Positions 1-11,921 of a stretch of 64,000 bases of DNA are shown piece after piece. Where the stretch lies: positions 491,358,711 through 491,422,710 of the forward strand of contig VDFB02270651.1 of the NCBI GenBank assembly GCA_007258455.2, read 5' to 3'. Under the pieces are notes generated by a model. That model was not told where the DNA came from and did no database searches. It saw only the letters and a program-made list of their open reading frames with translations. Each line of letters starts with the position of its first letter. Within the stretch, counting starts at the first letter, position 1. Source of the stretch: Sequoia sempervirens. Lineage: Eukaryota > Streptophyta > Pinopsida > Cupressales > Cupressaceae. Position numbers and translations under genes: made by a program.

Positions 1-10
1 GGACAATTTT

Positions 11-1120
11 ATGCATTGGTGGTGCAGTAAATGGGGTGAGAATCTAAAGTTTAAGGTTTTGGCGCAAGGTTATTTTGTAGTCATTTATCCTTTGGAGGAG
101 ATCAGGAAGGAAATTGAGCACGGTGTTTGGATCATGCATGGTTGTGGCTTTTATATTTGTAGATGGTGGATTGGTTTCAATCTGTATCAACACACTTTGG
201 ATCATGTACAAGACTAGTACAAACTACCTAATTTACCCCTTGAATTTTAGGCCCCGAGTATCTTAACGAATATTAGAAATAGTTTGGGAGACTTCGTATG
301 TGTAGAGGAAAGACTGGATACATATGGTATAAGCTCCCACATCAAAATTTGTGTAGAATATTATCCTAATAGCTAGATGAGGTGAGAGATTGAAATTTTC
401 ATGAACTAGGGAAACTGGGTGCAAGCATTAGTCCTAGATCCTTACACGAGCAGTGCCCTATTAAGAACCATAAGTTGGCGTAATCAGCATTTGGAAGGCA
501 ATTGGGATTTCATCCTCAACCCTCAAGGTGGAAATGGCTTTGAGAGCTCTCACAGGAAAGCATCTTCAGTGGGCTCATATATTCTGGTGGAGCAGGAAAC
601 AAAAGGAACATCAAACGAAGCGGCAAGAGAAGGTGAAGAGTTGTTGGTGTTGGGAGATTAGAAAAGGGAGATTGATCAAAGGGTGGCGAAAACTATCGAT
701 TTCCTAGGGTAGAAGGTGAGTGAAGAGGACCTTAATTCCCTCATGGAGGTTGGCACTAAATTGGCCAAGCTCACCAAGGCGACCAAAATTGGAGCGATCA
801 ACATAAAAAATGAAGATTGGTTTGAGGACTGGACCAATTGTCTACATCTTGACGATGAAGTGGATCAGGAGGTGGCAGCTCTGGTCAATAAATCATGCAA
901 ACAATAAAGAGTTGAGAAGCAGGAGTAGGGTGCTCCAGGAAAATTGAGCATAGAACAAAAGGAGTACAACAAAAACTATCTAGATTGTTTTGAGTGAAAA
1001 ACTCGGGGGAGAATCCCAAACAAAGAAAAACTCAAATGAGATGGAGAAGTGAATGGGCAGATGAAGATTAATGAGATGTTGAAAGTAGGGAAGGATGAAG
1101 CCCTTCCTGAACAACCATGA
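11..1120 (+). pseudogene. LINE-A ORF1 (gag-like) remnant
   Basis: This is the decayed first ORF of a plant L1-type LINE. The product would be the RNA-binding ORF1 protein. The first ~110 codons resemble the DUF4283 domain of plant LINE ORF1 proteins: tryptophan-rich, with a 'YKLPNLPLEF' segment followed by 'NIRNSLGDFV'. The rest is charged sequence that I do not recognise. Everything reads in one frame, with stops at 215 and 251 and several later. The first two fall where the family has Trp, so TGG to TAG is likely. The frame ends in a TGA at 1118-1120 that overlaps the ATG of ORF2. The true start lies before or near the window edge. The family call is an inference from the fold pattern and from the ORF2 that follows. 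Confidence 0.6.
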
Positions 1121-3073
1121 AGCTCATAACTTGGAATGTTAAAGGCTTGAATTCCCCTAACAAATGATTCCTAATTATGAATCAGGAAAAGTCAATGGCA
1201 GTAGATATTTGTATGTTGCAAGAGACAAATCTTAGTGATCAGGAGCGGGTAAACTTTGATAAAAAGGTGAAACATTGGTGGTTAGTTTGGGTCAATGCTT
1301 TGATGCCCTCAGGTGGGCTCATGATCCTCTGGAAGCCACAAAATCTTCTTTTGGAAGAGGTGGCAGAAAATAGATCTTGGATTGCCTGCAAGGTAAGGAG
1401 CATTGCCTCCAATCTTAGTTTCCTTTTGATTAATGTTTATGGTTCAAATAACTGCATTTAGAAAAGACATGTTTGGCATGAACTAGATATCATTTATACT
1501 GATCCAACTTTTGAGTTTTGTATTGTGGGTAGGGATTTCAATGTAATTCTTAAAAATTCAGATAAGAAAGGTGGTGTGTCAAGAAAAATTCAATCTCTGT
1601 TGGAATTTGAAAGCTTTATTAAGAGGAATATGTTTTTGGACATGCAAATGGGAAATGGGCAGTACACTTGGACTAATAAAAGGAGTGAGTTCTGTAGTAT
1701 TGCCGAGAAACTTGATAGATTCTTGTTAAAAGGTGATTTAAGCCTCTTTACCTTTACCTTGGAGAGTAAGATAATTCCTAGCTCAGGATTAGATCACTTT
1801 CCTGTAGCCCTAGAAATTATGGGGGAACAAAGCCTAGTGAGATGTCCTTTCAAATTTGAAAACATGTGGTATAGAGATCCAAAATTTCTCTCCCTGATCA
1901 AAGGCTAGTGGGAAAATTGCAATCCGGGGGGAATAAATTTGTTTAACATAGTCACTAGATTAAGAGTAGTCAAACAAAATTTGAAGCTTTGGAATAAAGA
2001 TCACTTCAAAAACATTTTCAAAGAAAAAAGGACATAAGAGGCTTTGGAGGCTCTATATGAGGAAGTCATTAAGAATGGGATGGATAACCATAGTTTTTTG
2101 GAAGAAAGGGAGTTGTTGAAGAAATTAAACAATATCTTGTCCAAAGAAGAAATATTTTGGTGCCAAAAATCAAGAGAAACATGGCTCTCGGTTGGAGATA
2201 AGAACAAAAAAATTATCCACAACTAAACCAAGGCATGTAGGGAGATAAATAGAATCACTAGTATCAAATCAAGTGAAGGTAGGTTCTTGGATAAGTTAGA
2301 GGATGTGAAAGTAGCCACAGTGGAATACTTTGAGAATCTCTTAAATGATTGGTCAAGGTCAAACTTACAGGCACAACAAGAGCTTTTGGAGTGTATCCCC
2401 AAGTTAATCACGCAAGAACAAAATAAGGTGTTGAATGGTAAGTTCTCATCTAGTAGGAAATTAGGGATGCCCTCTTTCAACTCCATCCTGATAAGGCTTT
2501 AGGCCCATATGGCTTCCCTATTGGTTTCTTTTAGAAGTGTTGGGGAATAATGGGTAAAGACATTTGTGAGGCAATTGAATATTCCATGAGTTCTGGTAAG
2601 GTGTTAAAGGAGCTAAGCAACACTTTCATTTCCTTAATTCCTAAAAAGGAAAAACCAAAGTCCCTTGCTGAATTTAGGTTGATCTCTCTCTGCAACACCA
2701 TTTATAAAGTTCTACCCAAAGCAGTGGCTAACAAATTAAAGCATGTCCTTCCTAGCATTATTTCAAAAGAGGAAATGAGTTTTGTTTTGGGAAGATCTAT
2801 TCTGGATGGAATCATCATTACTCAAGAGGCTACTCATTTCATCGAAACTACAAAGAAACTGACAATGCTAATCAATTTGGACATTAGGAAGGAATACGAC
2901 AAGGTTGATTGGCACTTTCTTTTCAAAACTTTGCAGGAATTTGGTTTCAGTAGGTCTTAGTTGGACTGGATCTTTGGGTGGATAGCTTTTTCAAGATTCT
3001 CGATCCTTTTGAATGGGTCTCCAAAAAAAAATTTAGTGTTTATAGTTCGACAAGGGGACCCTCTGTCTCCCTG
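1117..3073 (+). pseudogene. LINE-A ORF2, part 1: endonuclease and N-terminal reverse transcriptase
   Basis: The ATG at 1117 opens with 'MKLITWNVKGLN', the usual start of the apurinic-like endonuclease of plant L1 elements. 'QETN', 'GRDFNVIL' (normally GDFN) and 'SGLDHFP' follow in order. The reverse transcriptase begins near 2460 with 'HPDKALGPYGFP', then 'FISLIPKK', 'EFRLISLCNTIYKV', 'SFVLGRSILDG' and 'INLDIRKEYDKVDW'. It breaks off at 'RQGDPLSP' because element 1 is inserted there. In-frame stops occur at 1165, 1459 and 1906 and further on, and there is a frameshift near 2465. The rest of the ORF resumes at 18137. It is non-functional. Confidence 0.85.
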
Positions 3074-5117
3074 TGTAATGACCCTTGCTAATTTTGACAT
3101 AAATTTTTAGTTTGTTATCTTGGACATTTCGCCAAACACTTGTGTTGCAACTGTATTCTTGTTGGTAACTGATTTTTTGTTTGTGTTTCCTTATTTTGAA
3201 ATGATGCAATGATGCTTGAAACACTGAATTTATCAATGCTAATGTCTAACAATGTAATAGAGATGAACTGCAAGTGTTTTTGCATTTTTCCAATGCAAAT
3301 ATATGACTTAATTCTAAGCAGATGACTAGCTATAGTAAACTAACATTTCATCATACATTTTTTGTGCAACCTCCAAATGATTTATATTGCATATTAAGTC
3401 CCCAAGGCTGATTAAAAATTTTAGATGCAACTACTATATATTAAGTCTAGTTACAATAAAATGACAAAATATTATATGATGGTGACTGCTCTCTAGAAGA
3501 GCCAATTTACAATGCAACTACAATTACTAATGCATTACAATGAAGGTAGTGATATAATAAGATGATTGGGAGTAATTACAATGTTGTTGTGAATGACTAC
3601 GATTCCATTTAATGTAAGAAAGATTCCAAAATGTAATACCAAGACTCTATTTGCAGATAAATATAGAATGGTAAAACTTGGATTGATATTTGCTAGGGTG
3701 ACACCTAGCAATGTGAACCAGCTTGATTCCCTCTAACTCATGTCTCTTGTGCCCATGAAGCAGTGTCCCAACTCCTTGATGGCTCACGATTTCTTCCCAA
3801 GAGATATTGAATTCAAATATACTTCCCACCTTCACAATCAAAGTGATCAAAGTTATTGGGTGTAGTGCCTGGGAGCCATAAACATGTTTTCTAGTTGTTG
3901 CGATTAGAGAGCCAATTGAAATCTCCAAAGATGACTACCTGGGAGTTGACGTGATATGCCTTAAGACAAAAACCCGTCACCTCAAAGTATTATTAGTAGC
4001 CACACATCAAAAATTATTACTGACCCTTTCTGATTTGGCCCTTGTATTTGTCACATCTTCCTTTCCTTTAAATGATCCATTTGGCCTTATTTTCCTCTAT
4101 CAAGAGAAAGCTAGTAAGGAGATTTTGATTCTCAAATATAGCAACTTATTCCACAAATTAAATTTATCCTATCTCTATTTTGTCAACTTCTGCTAGCATT
4201 ACAATTTTTCTTCTTACAGATTCATCCTATCTATAGAATCTTTTTCTTTTGTGTTTCCTTCTATGACTAAAAGTCGCCTTCAAGCTAAAAATAGTCTTTC
4301 AACAATGTCAAGGATTCCTCCAATGTAATTGTTATTCTTAAATTCTACAAATCAATTTTCTCCAATGAAGTGATCTCCCAAAAGTTGTGAATTTCTTCTT
4401 TCAAATTAGAATATCAAATCTTTTACAAATTTGGTCCCTAACCATTAAATTTGGAACAATATCAAATTAGTTAGAAATGAACTTCTCCTCAAGTGTAATT
4501 ACAGAAATACAACAACTACTACAAGTATTCAGCTCTTAGAAAATTAATTGCAACAATAAACCAGCTGTTGTAATGATGAAGATGGGATAATAAACCAACT
4601 ATCACATCAATTTAGCTAGGGAAATAATACATCAGCTATTGCACATGTCAAATCTCTCTAATGAAGCACCTGTAGAAATTCTGGATGGATTCCTCAACAA
4701 TTCCAGCTAGGGTGGATCTTTCACAACAAAACCTAGTACTCTAGAGTCTTCAAACCCTCGAGCAAGCAAAGCATTCAAGCTTCTTACCAAACTAGTAATG
4801 AGAAATGGAATCCAAATCAAGCATGCCCAAATGCTAAGCCAATAGCTCCTTATAAATATTTCTCCAAGACTTCCAAGAAGCTTCTAGAAATAATATTATT
4901 TTATTCCCTTAAGTGACTTTAATAATAATTTACTATTTTATTTTAAGTCGCTTTATTAAATTAATTAAATATAAAGTCATCTTTTAATTTTACTTTATTG
5001 AAATAACTTTATAAATAATTAATTTAATACTTACTCCCTTATTTCTCCTATCTAGCCTTTGGGAATAAATAAAGGCTAAATGCTCATCAAGGTGGCTATC
5101 AAAAAGGGGACATGATA
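3074..5117 (-). repeat. Element 1, 3' LTR
   Basis: This copy starts TGTAATGACCC and ends GGGGACATGATA on the plus strand. Read on the minus strand it is TATCATG...TTACA, the first dinucleotide being a mutated TG. It aligns throughout with 16102-18136. It contains only shadow ORFs. Confidence 0.88.
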
Positions 5118-5135
5118 GTCCTCCCTTCCAAAATC
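5118..5135 (-). other. Element 1 polypurine tract
   Basis: On the minus strand a purine run (TTTTGGAAGGGAGGAC) lies directly upstream of the 3' LTR, as expected for the plus-strand primer of reverse transcription. It also overlaps the end of the chromodomain reading frame. Confidence 0.7.
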
Positions 5136-5935
5136 TCTTATTACCAAGCAATTGCAAACTGGCATGCTAAAGAATTTTCTCATCCTTCCACATGGCATCC
5201 TCTGCTGGAAAACCTCTCCATCTCAACAAATACTGGTTAACCACCCTATTTCTCAATCACCTCTCCTAGGTATCAACAATCTCCTCTGGGATTAGGACAA
5301 AATGTCCCTCCTCATCAAACGGTGGCAACTCCATAGAAGAAGTAAGTCAATGTCCAAGTGCCTTCTCAAGGCACAAAACATGAAACACACTGTGTATCGT
5401 ATTGCTCTCTGAGAGTTCCAACTCATAGGTTACCTCCCCAACACACTTGATGATCTTGTAGGGTTCGTAGAATCGAGACTTGAGTTTCCTCGCACTACTC
5501 TTGCTCAAAGAAGGTTGGTTGTGAGACCGTAACCGAAGGTAAACCAAGTCTCCAATCTCATAGTTATGCTTGATCCTATGCTTATTAGCATATGTCACAT
5601 ATTGATTCTATGTGACCTTCCAACTATCCTAGAGTGCCTGCACACTGTCCTATTCTCCTAAATTTAATACTTAGCCTTAGGAGTTCTATACTCCCAAAAA
5701 TACAAGTCAAAACCTATCCATCTGAATAGCTCCTTCAACAAGGCACTCAAAAACTTATTATCTTTGTCACCACCTAAGAATCTCGACAGCCCATGCAATC
5801 TAATGATCTCTCTGAAAAAAACCTCTGCCAACCAAGAACTGCAGTGATGAACCTCAAGCATCCATAAACAAACTTCACTTGGATCCCAAGAATAAGCTGG
5901 AAGTACACCAACTGACTTTTGTTGCACCACTCTAA
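5118..5935 (-). pseudogene. Integrase C-terminal half with chromodomain (chromovirus remnant)
   Basis: The minus-strand reading starts in the integrase core with 'FFREIIRLHGLSRF' and 'DKDNKFLSALLKELFRWIG'. It then jumps to 'YEIGDLVYLRLRSHNQPSL' and 'KLKSRFYEPYKIIKCVGEV', the GPF/Y module of Ty3/gypsy integrases, mostly at 5347-5598. A chromodomain ends it: 'NQYLLRWRGFPAEDAMWKD', near 5160-5230. The segment between the core and the GPF/Y module is missing or scrambled, there is a frameshift, and the chromodomain has in-frame stops. This is the only part of pol left in element 1 and lies at its normal place next to the 3' LTR. It identifies the parent as a chromovirus. Confidence 0.82.
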
Positions 5936-6033
5936 TAACCCCTAGATTCCAATTGACCCAAATCTCAAACTCTCACATCTATAAGCAATCGACTAGAGAG
6001 AATGAAGTGAGAGACTTACCAAACTTGGACTCA

Positions 6034-6870
6034 TCACCTAAAGACATCATACCAGAGTGAACCCGTACACCTCTTATTCAACACATCTCTCTGTGACAAC
6101 AAGGTCATAGTCAAATCTTGTGTATGTGAGTTGAAGTAAAACTGATGAGCACACATGATAATGAAATTGAAGTGAAACTCTCCTACCTGTGCTAATGGAA
6201 TACCAAAATATTCATGTGTATCCCATCCACTACTGCCATTATCAAAAGAAGACCCACAACTCACAATTGGATGAGTTGGTCTTGCAACAATGTCATCACA
6301 ACCTCATGTGCCCTTGTCAACAAGACCTTTATCAGATAGCATTTGCAAGTGTCCTGACCCACTATCAGTAATGGAAAGAATACCATCATGGGTGCCCTCA
6401 AACTCTTGAAAAGAGACTGGAACAACTTCAAGGTCTAGCATGCAAGACTAAAAAGAAATCGTCCTCTTCTGACAAGACTAACAAATGTCAATCTCAAAAG
6501 TATCAATATAGAACCTGGTGCTCAAATTTGTAATGATGCTTGAACCTGCAACCAAGACTCATGTATCTATATCAACAATCCAATCCACACTAAATGGTAT
6601 CCTACATATGTGAATGATGCCTAATGAAGGTTCATAAAAACATATACCAACATCTGACAAGCTACTGGAATGAATCAAAACAACACCTTGTAACCTATGA
6701 ATTAAGTCCATGATGGAGAAAAAAGTATCTCTCTTGCGTAAAGATGAGAAGAATTCATCATCACTCCATCCATTGATTCCAGAGTGACCATTCCAATCTC
6801 TCCTCTCCATACCAACAACTGCTTCCCTCAAAGTGTCCTCTAACAAAATCTAACAAACAAAATAGGACAG
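6034..6870 (-). pseudogene. C-terminal part of the element 1 long ORF (unknown)
   Basis: A single minus-strand frame can be followed from 6870 to the stop triplets at 6034, with internal stops (for example at 6559). It contains 'RKRDTFFSIMDLIHRLQG', 'GIIHICRIPFSVDWIVDID' and later 'DILSITDSGSGH'-like and 'WDTHEYFGIPLAQVGEF' segments. I recognise no family. It lies directly beyond the element 2 insertion and appears to continue the frame at 13522-16009, but the join across element 2 is off by one base. Either a one-base indel exists or my border is one base out. The integrase fragment follows about 100 bases later in another frame. Confidence 0.5.
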
Positions 6871-6875
6871 CCATA
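6871..6875. repeat. Target-site duplication of element 2, left copy
   Basis: CCATA directly precedes the left LTR. CCATC follows the right LTR at 13517-13521, so 4 of 5 bases match. This supports element 2 as an intact insertion into element 1. Confidence 0.7.
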
Positions 6876-8481
6876 TGTGCCATAGAAAAGTGGCCCCTTG
6901 TCATTTTCATGGCCTTTTAGGTCATGTTTCATGGTGTTGGAACTATTTTTATTTAATATTATGTTGCAACACATGGTTTGAATATGCTTATTTACGTACT
7001 AAAATTCAAAGAACGACATCTTGTGAAGGTGTTGTGAAGTGTTGTAAGACATTTCTACATTCTTCTAGACTCTATTAATTACAATTCACCTTAAAATCAC
7101 CTTTTTTATTCATCAACAAGTCCTATTTTGAAGTTTTATATAGTCTTGTAACAAGCTTTCACACTTTTCTAGGCACATCTTCACTATCTATCATTTTCTT
7201 ATGCTCTATTTGACACCTTTATGCTCTCATATGCTTAATTAAATGTATTTTTGAGTATCATCTCAACAAACAACATTAAATAAAACATATTTCCCAACAC
7301 ACATTTTTAGGTCCTGGGTGGGACCCATTCGCCATGGGTGGTGAATGAGTCCCCCTTGGCCCCAAATTCAAAATATTTTAAATTTCCTTTCGAGATTTTA
7401 TTCAAAAACACTTGATGTCAGCATGTGATGAGGTATGAATAGGTAACTAAGGCACACGTGTGTATAAATAAGTGATTTTCACCTCATTGTACATCTCCCC
7501 ATCCATTCAAGCATTACATCTCACATTTCAACCATTCAAGCATTTTAGAACATCTTTTCAAGCACTTTGAAGCAGTCATTGACATTACTTCAGACTTGCA
7601 TCATCAAGGGTTTGGTAAGTTAATAGAAATTGCATGTTGTTAGTTTATCATTCCTTTGCATTTCATTATTTTATTAAAGGATTGATTACCAAAAGTAGGG
7701 TTTGACCAAGGCAAACCCCTATTCACTAACCTTAAACCATATTTCCCCTATTGCATGTTTGTTTAGAGACCTAGGTATGCATGTTTGACAAGATTTTTGG
7801 TGTTGAAGATTGGTTTACAATTCAACTAGGTGCTTCAAGTCAACTTAAGTCCATTTCAAGCTTGGATAAGGTTTTTTGTCTATTTCCTTCAAAATTGACT
7901 TCGGTAACCCAACAAGCAGTGATTTCCAGATCTAGTGTTGCAGAGTTGTCTCCTGATGTTTCAGAAATTTGGGAGAGGAATGATTCACCACCCATGGAAA
8001 ATGAGTCCCACCTTCAGACTAAAAATCATAATTTTGTCAGATTTCGGATCCCAACAGATAGAAACTTGCTTCTGACAGTTTTACACCAAGAGGAGGATTA
8101 ATTCGCCACCTTGGGGGAATGAGTCCCACTATGAAAAATCAGTGATTTTAGCTAGCATCCATAACATTTCAGATTCATCATACTTCACCCAGGTGCACTC
8201 AGATTCATCTCTTTTCTTTCTATTCTGCATATTTTCTTCATTATTTCATTTTTTGCATATCACAATGTGTTTTCAAACATAGCTTAAATTTCACTTTTGC
8301 ACTTGTTTTCATTCATTTGAATCAATCAATTGCATTTAGTTAACTTCATTTAGGTTAGAAAACATCACACATAACATTATTGGAATGAACCATTAGCATT
8401 TTTGCTCCTATCTCTCTCCTTTTAGGTGGAAAACCCTAGAAGAGGAAGAGTTGTCCATAGGAGCCAAAAATCAACAGTTCA
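6876..8481 (+). repeat. Element 2, 5' LTR
   Basis: It starts TGTGCCATAG and ends CAACAGTTCA, matching 11922-13516 along its length. It contains three copies of a short self-complementary motif (see separate entry). No credible gene lies in it. The reading frame at 7781-8101 is LTR sequence. Confidence 0.87.
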
Positions 8482-8727
8482 TTTTGGTGAACCCAAATTT
8501 TGAACACTTTGCATTTCTGATTTCATCCTAGGACATTTTATCTTGCATTAGTGAAAACTTCATTTAGATTTCATTTTTTGTATTGCATCTAATTGAAAAA
8601 CCTAAAAAAAATTCATTCTGCATCTTTGATTGCATTCTGTAGAACATTAAAATCATCTTAAAATTTTTGAAAAACACACAAAAACATCGTACTGGGACTC
8701 ATTCGCCACCCAAGGAAAATCAGTCCC
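7320..8727. repeat. Short self-complementary motif repeated through the element 2 LTR and leader
   Basis: A ~34-base motif has arms GGGACYCATTCGCCA and TGGYGAATGAGTCCC separated by a few bases. Copies or half-copies lie at 7320-7353, 7983-8009, 8101-8127 and 8694-8727, the last being outside the LTR. The right LTR repeats the pattern near 12361-12395, 13015-13042 and 13134-13160. The best copies (7320, 12361) could fold into a hairpin. The function is unknown. Confidence 0.6.
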
Positions 8728-8860
8728 TCTGCACGTTTTACACAACATTTTTGGCACCTTTTTAGCATTTTTCTGCATTACTATTTCCTATTTTTCATTT
8801 TGTTTAACTTTCCAGAATCTCTATTTTTCATCATTTATTGCATCTTAGTTTATTGGCATC

Positions 8861-9856
8861 ATGGCATTTTCTTTCAATAAGTTTTGGAATTCCTTAAAAT
8901 CATTGGTAGACATGTCCAATTGCAACTTTGGTTTTGACCCTAATGACCTTGAACAACCTCTTGCTCCTTTAACTCCTCATGATTGTCCTCCACATGAAGT
9001 ATAAATCATTGGAGAAGATGATGCTAGCATGAACATGTTCTACAATGATTTCCTTGATAACCTAGAAGAAAATGCAGCCTTTTATCTCTCCATGAGGTCA
9101 CAAGGCCTTCCCACTGTTGCACCTCCTGATCACTTTGCATACTTACATCCTAAAGTCACTATAGGATCTAAGGTTCTTCCCTCAAGTGGACCTAGTTCCT
9201 CTCACCAATCACATGCAGAACCCTTTTACAATCACAAAGTCAGAAACACCCCTATCAACCTTGAAGAGACATATGGTAAAGGCTTCACTATATTAAGTAA
9301 ACAAGGTTGTGGCACAAAACATGAACATGAAATCCGTCAAAGTCTTGAATAGTAATCAACTGAAGCACACACAATAGGACTAGGATATCAAGATCATTCT
9401 CATCCTAATAGACATCCTCTTCAACCTAGGAGACTTCAAGATGCTGAAATAGTGATCTTGAATGCTCCTCCTAACTTAAACATTCTCCTTCCACATGAAC
9501 AACCATTATCTCCTTTGAATGACAAGGATGTTAGGATCCTTATGGGTCCTCTTCCTCCTTCTATTCATGAACAAAGCGAATCTAGCAAGCGAAAATGACC
9601 TTACAAACTCAAAAAGATCAAGTTTCACACACATCCTCCACCTGAAGTTGAAAGGAGACTACAACTACTCTTAAATAAAGGTCTTATACTTTTACCACCT
9701 ATGAATAGGTTGGTTATTCATCCGAAAAACTCTAACATCCCATTTTTCAAATATCATTGCATCCTTGGCCATTGCACTAAAGAATGTTAGACATTGAAGG
9801 AAATATTGGATAAGTATCACTTCACTGATACTGATTATTTCCCCGTCATACCTTAA
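8861..9856 (+). pseudogene. Element 2 gag-like ORF
   Basis: From the ATG at 8861 one frame of 331 codons runs to TAA at 9854. It is broken by stops at 9002, 9350, 9353, 9596 and 9788. The N-terminus reads 'MAFSFNKFWNSLKSLVDM', followed by a proline- and serine-rich middle. Near the C-terminus, 'KYHCILGHCTKECW' resembles the short zinc knuckle of plant gypsy Gag proteins (Cys/His, GH, then Cys). There is no frameshift, only nonsense codons. The protein would have been a capsid or RNA-binding protein. Its position just after the left LTR fits. The Gag identity rests mainly on the knuckle-like motif and context. Confidence 0.6.
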
Positions 9857-10219
9857 AGAAACCAAAACCCCTTTGTCATGCCATAGTTGTAGAATTCCCT
9901 ATTCTCACTATTGCATGATTCTTTCACATCACCCACCTCAGCTCATTCTTACCTTTGCACTTTGTGGAAGGAAAGAAGCTGCTAGCCTTGTCCTTGTAAT
10001 GCATTTGTCTCTTAACTATATTATTCCTTTTCCACTTAACCCTTTAAGATTGAGAAACCAATAACTTAGTTAATGGTTGACTTACATTTGCATTACCTGT
10101 CCCTTTGTCCTTTTTCCATTTTCTTGTATGTATCGTGTTCCCCCATATCATGTGTTTGATGTTCCCTCTCTTCGTACACTTCTTCTATTCGTATCTCTCT
10201 TCTTCTATTCATCGTGCAT

Positions 10220-10612
10220 TGTCTTTTTCTCTTTTGTTTTGTGTTTTCCTTTTGGAGATGACACAAAGTGTAGAGACACCTTATGGCTCTTTCATGTTGA
10301 CCCAAAATTTCCTTGTCTTTTTCACTTTTTTGTTTTGTGTTTTCCTTTTGGGGATGACACAAAGCATAGAGATGCCCTATGTCTCTTCCATGTTGACCCA
10401 CAAGGTCCTTGTCATTTTCTCTTTTTGTTTTGTGTTCTCCTTTTGGGGACGACACAAGGCATTGAGACCGAAATGTCTCCATGTTGACCCAAAGTATTTT
10501 TCATTTTCTTTCACCTTTTCATTTTCATTTCCCTTGTGTTTTCCTTTTGGGGATGATGCAAGGTGTCAAGACCGCAATGTCTCTTCCATGTTGACCCAAA
10601 ACAGACTTTATT
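10220..10612 (+). repeat. Tandem array, ~95-104 bp unit, four copies
   Basis: Each unit contains TGTTTTCCTTTTGG, then GATGACACAA and CATGTTGACCCA. Unit starts near 10236, 10332, 10427 and 10531 give spacings of about 96, 95 and 104 bases. Confidence 0.8.
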
Positions 10613-11479
10613 TTTTTCCTTTTTTTCCCTCTCTTTGTGCAATTCTTCCAATTCATGTGCCTTGGTGAATGATAACAGTTCTAAGCTCTTTCATAAAAAC
10701 ATTGCAGCAACGTACATACTGACCCCAAATCCATAGATCCCTAATGTGTTTGGTGTGCTTTCTTTTCTGGGGGGCAACTCCTTTTTCTTTGTTTTTCCTT
10801 TTCCTTTACATGGCGTGACCTAACTTCGAAACATATGACTTGGAATAGGGCTTTCTATGTTGGCTCTCATGTCTTGTTTTCTTTTTTGCATTTTCTTTCC
10901 TTCTCTACTTTAAAGTAATTTATCACTAAATGATGTGTAGCAATTCCTTTAAAGTGGGGGGAATACATTACCATTAATTCATTTTCATTCTTGGTTCCTA
11001 GTGTAGCCTTGTCGTGATGTGTTTGTCACTTTGTGGATGACATTGGGTGTGATTTTCTTCATTAGTGTGATCTATCTTAGCATATTACATTCCTCTTGGT
11101 GGCCTGATGTGACACACTACATCCCCTAAGTTGTGAATATACTATTCTTTGATTGGTCCTCTCTTGGAGACATTAGACACAATGTTCCCTAAGTGATTAA
11201 CCTTTCATGAACTGAACAAGACTCCTTGGAACTTCTTCTACACTTTACATTTTTTGCATTTTGCATTTCTTTTGCCACCTTGCATAACACAGCTTGCATG
11301 ACTGTGGTCCCTTTTTCTTTTTGTTCATAACATTTTTTTTTTGTGTGGTGCCTTGTTAAATTTATCGACAAGTATAACTTTAATATGGTTGAGCGGGAAG
11401 CCCACCTAGTGGCATGAATTTTCCCCATAGCCACCTTTGTATTTGTGAGTGCATACCAACTAGCGTATGTATCTTACCT

Positions 11480-11652
11480 TTTTGGGATTTCTCACCCCAC
11501 AAACAACTAGTTATATGGCCCCAGAGTGAGTACATTTGGGCCTTCTCACCTCACAAACAGCCTAAAGTTCAATGGCCCTAGAGTGAGTACATTTGGGCCT
11601 TCTCACCTCATGGACAGCCTAAAGTTCAGTGGCCCCAGAGTGAGTACACATT
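11480..11652 (+). repeat. Tandem array, 57 bp unit, about three copies
   Basis: GGCCCCAGAGTGAGTACA-like cores start at 11517, 11574 and 11631, exactly 57 bases apart. CTTCTCACCTCA lies between them. Confidence 0.82.
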
Positions 11653-11921
11653 TTTTTTTCAAACAATTAGCCTAGATCTAATCCACAACTAGTTGGATTG
11701 ATGATCGAAGCTTCATCCAATTCATCTCAATACTTGTGTGTTCCTTTGTTCTTATGTCTAGTTTTCCATGGGATCTTCATCCTGGGGCCTTAATCATACC
11801 TCTTGATTGTTGTCATTCCATCTTACTAGTGTAAGTGCATTTGAACCTTCCCCTCGATGTTCATGGCTACTTTAGTGTGAGTTTGAAGCAAGTTCATCCT
11901 CTCACTATAGTGGGGGCTAAA

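Larger units (their letters stand above)
9857..11921 (+). other. Element 2 non-coding interior
   Basis: About 2 kb lies between the gag-like frame and the right LTR without pol motifs. It is T-rich on the plus strand and holds two tandem arrays, listed separately. The reading frames at 10077-10668 on both strands follow the array period and are not genes. A purine-rich run (TAGTGGGGGCTAAA) at 11908-11921 is the likely polypurine tract. Confidence 0.65.

Noticed and set aside
8482..8499. Primer-binding site of element 2
   Set aside because: The position is right, but I could not match the sequence after the LTR to a tRNA 3' end, so it is noted only within the element entry.
10077..10668. Open frames on both strands, up to 187 codons
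   Set aside because: They coincide with the ~95-104 bp tandem array and follow its period.
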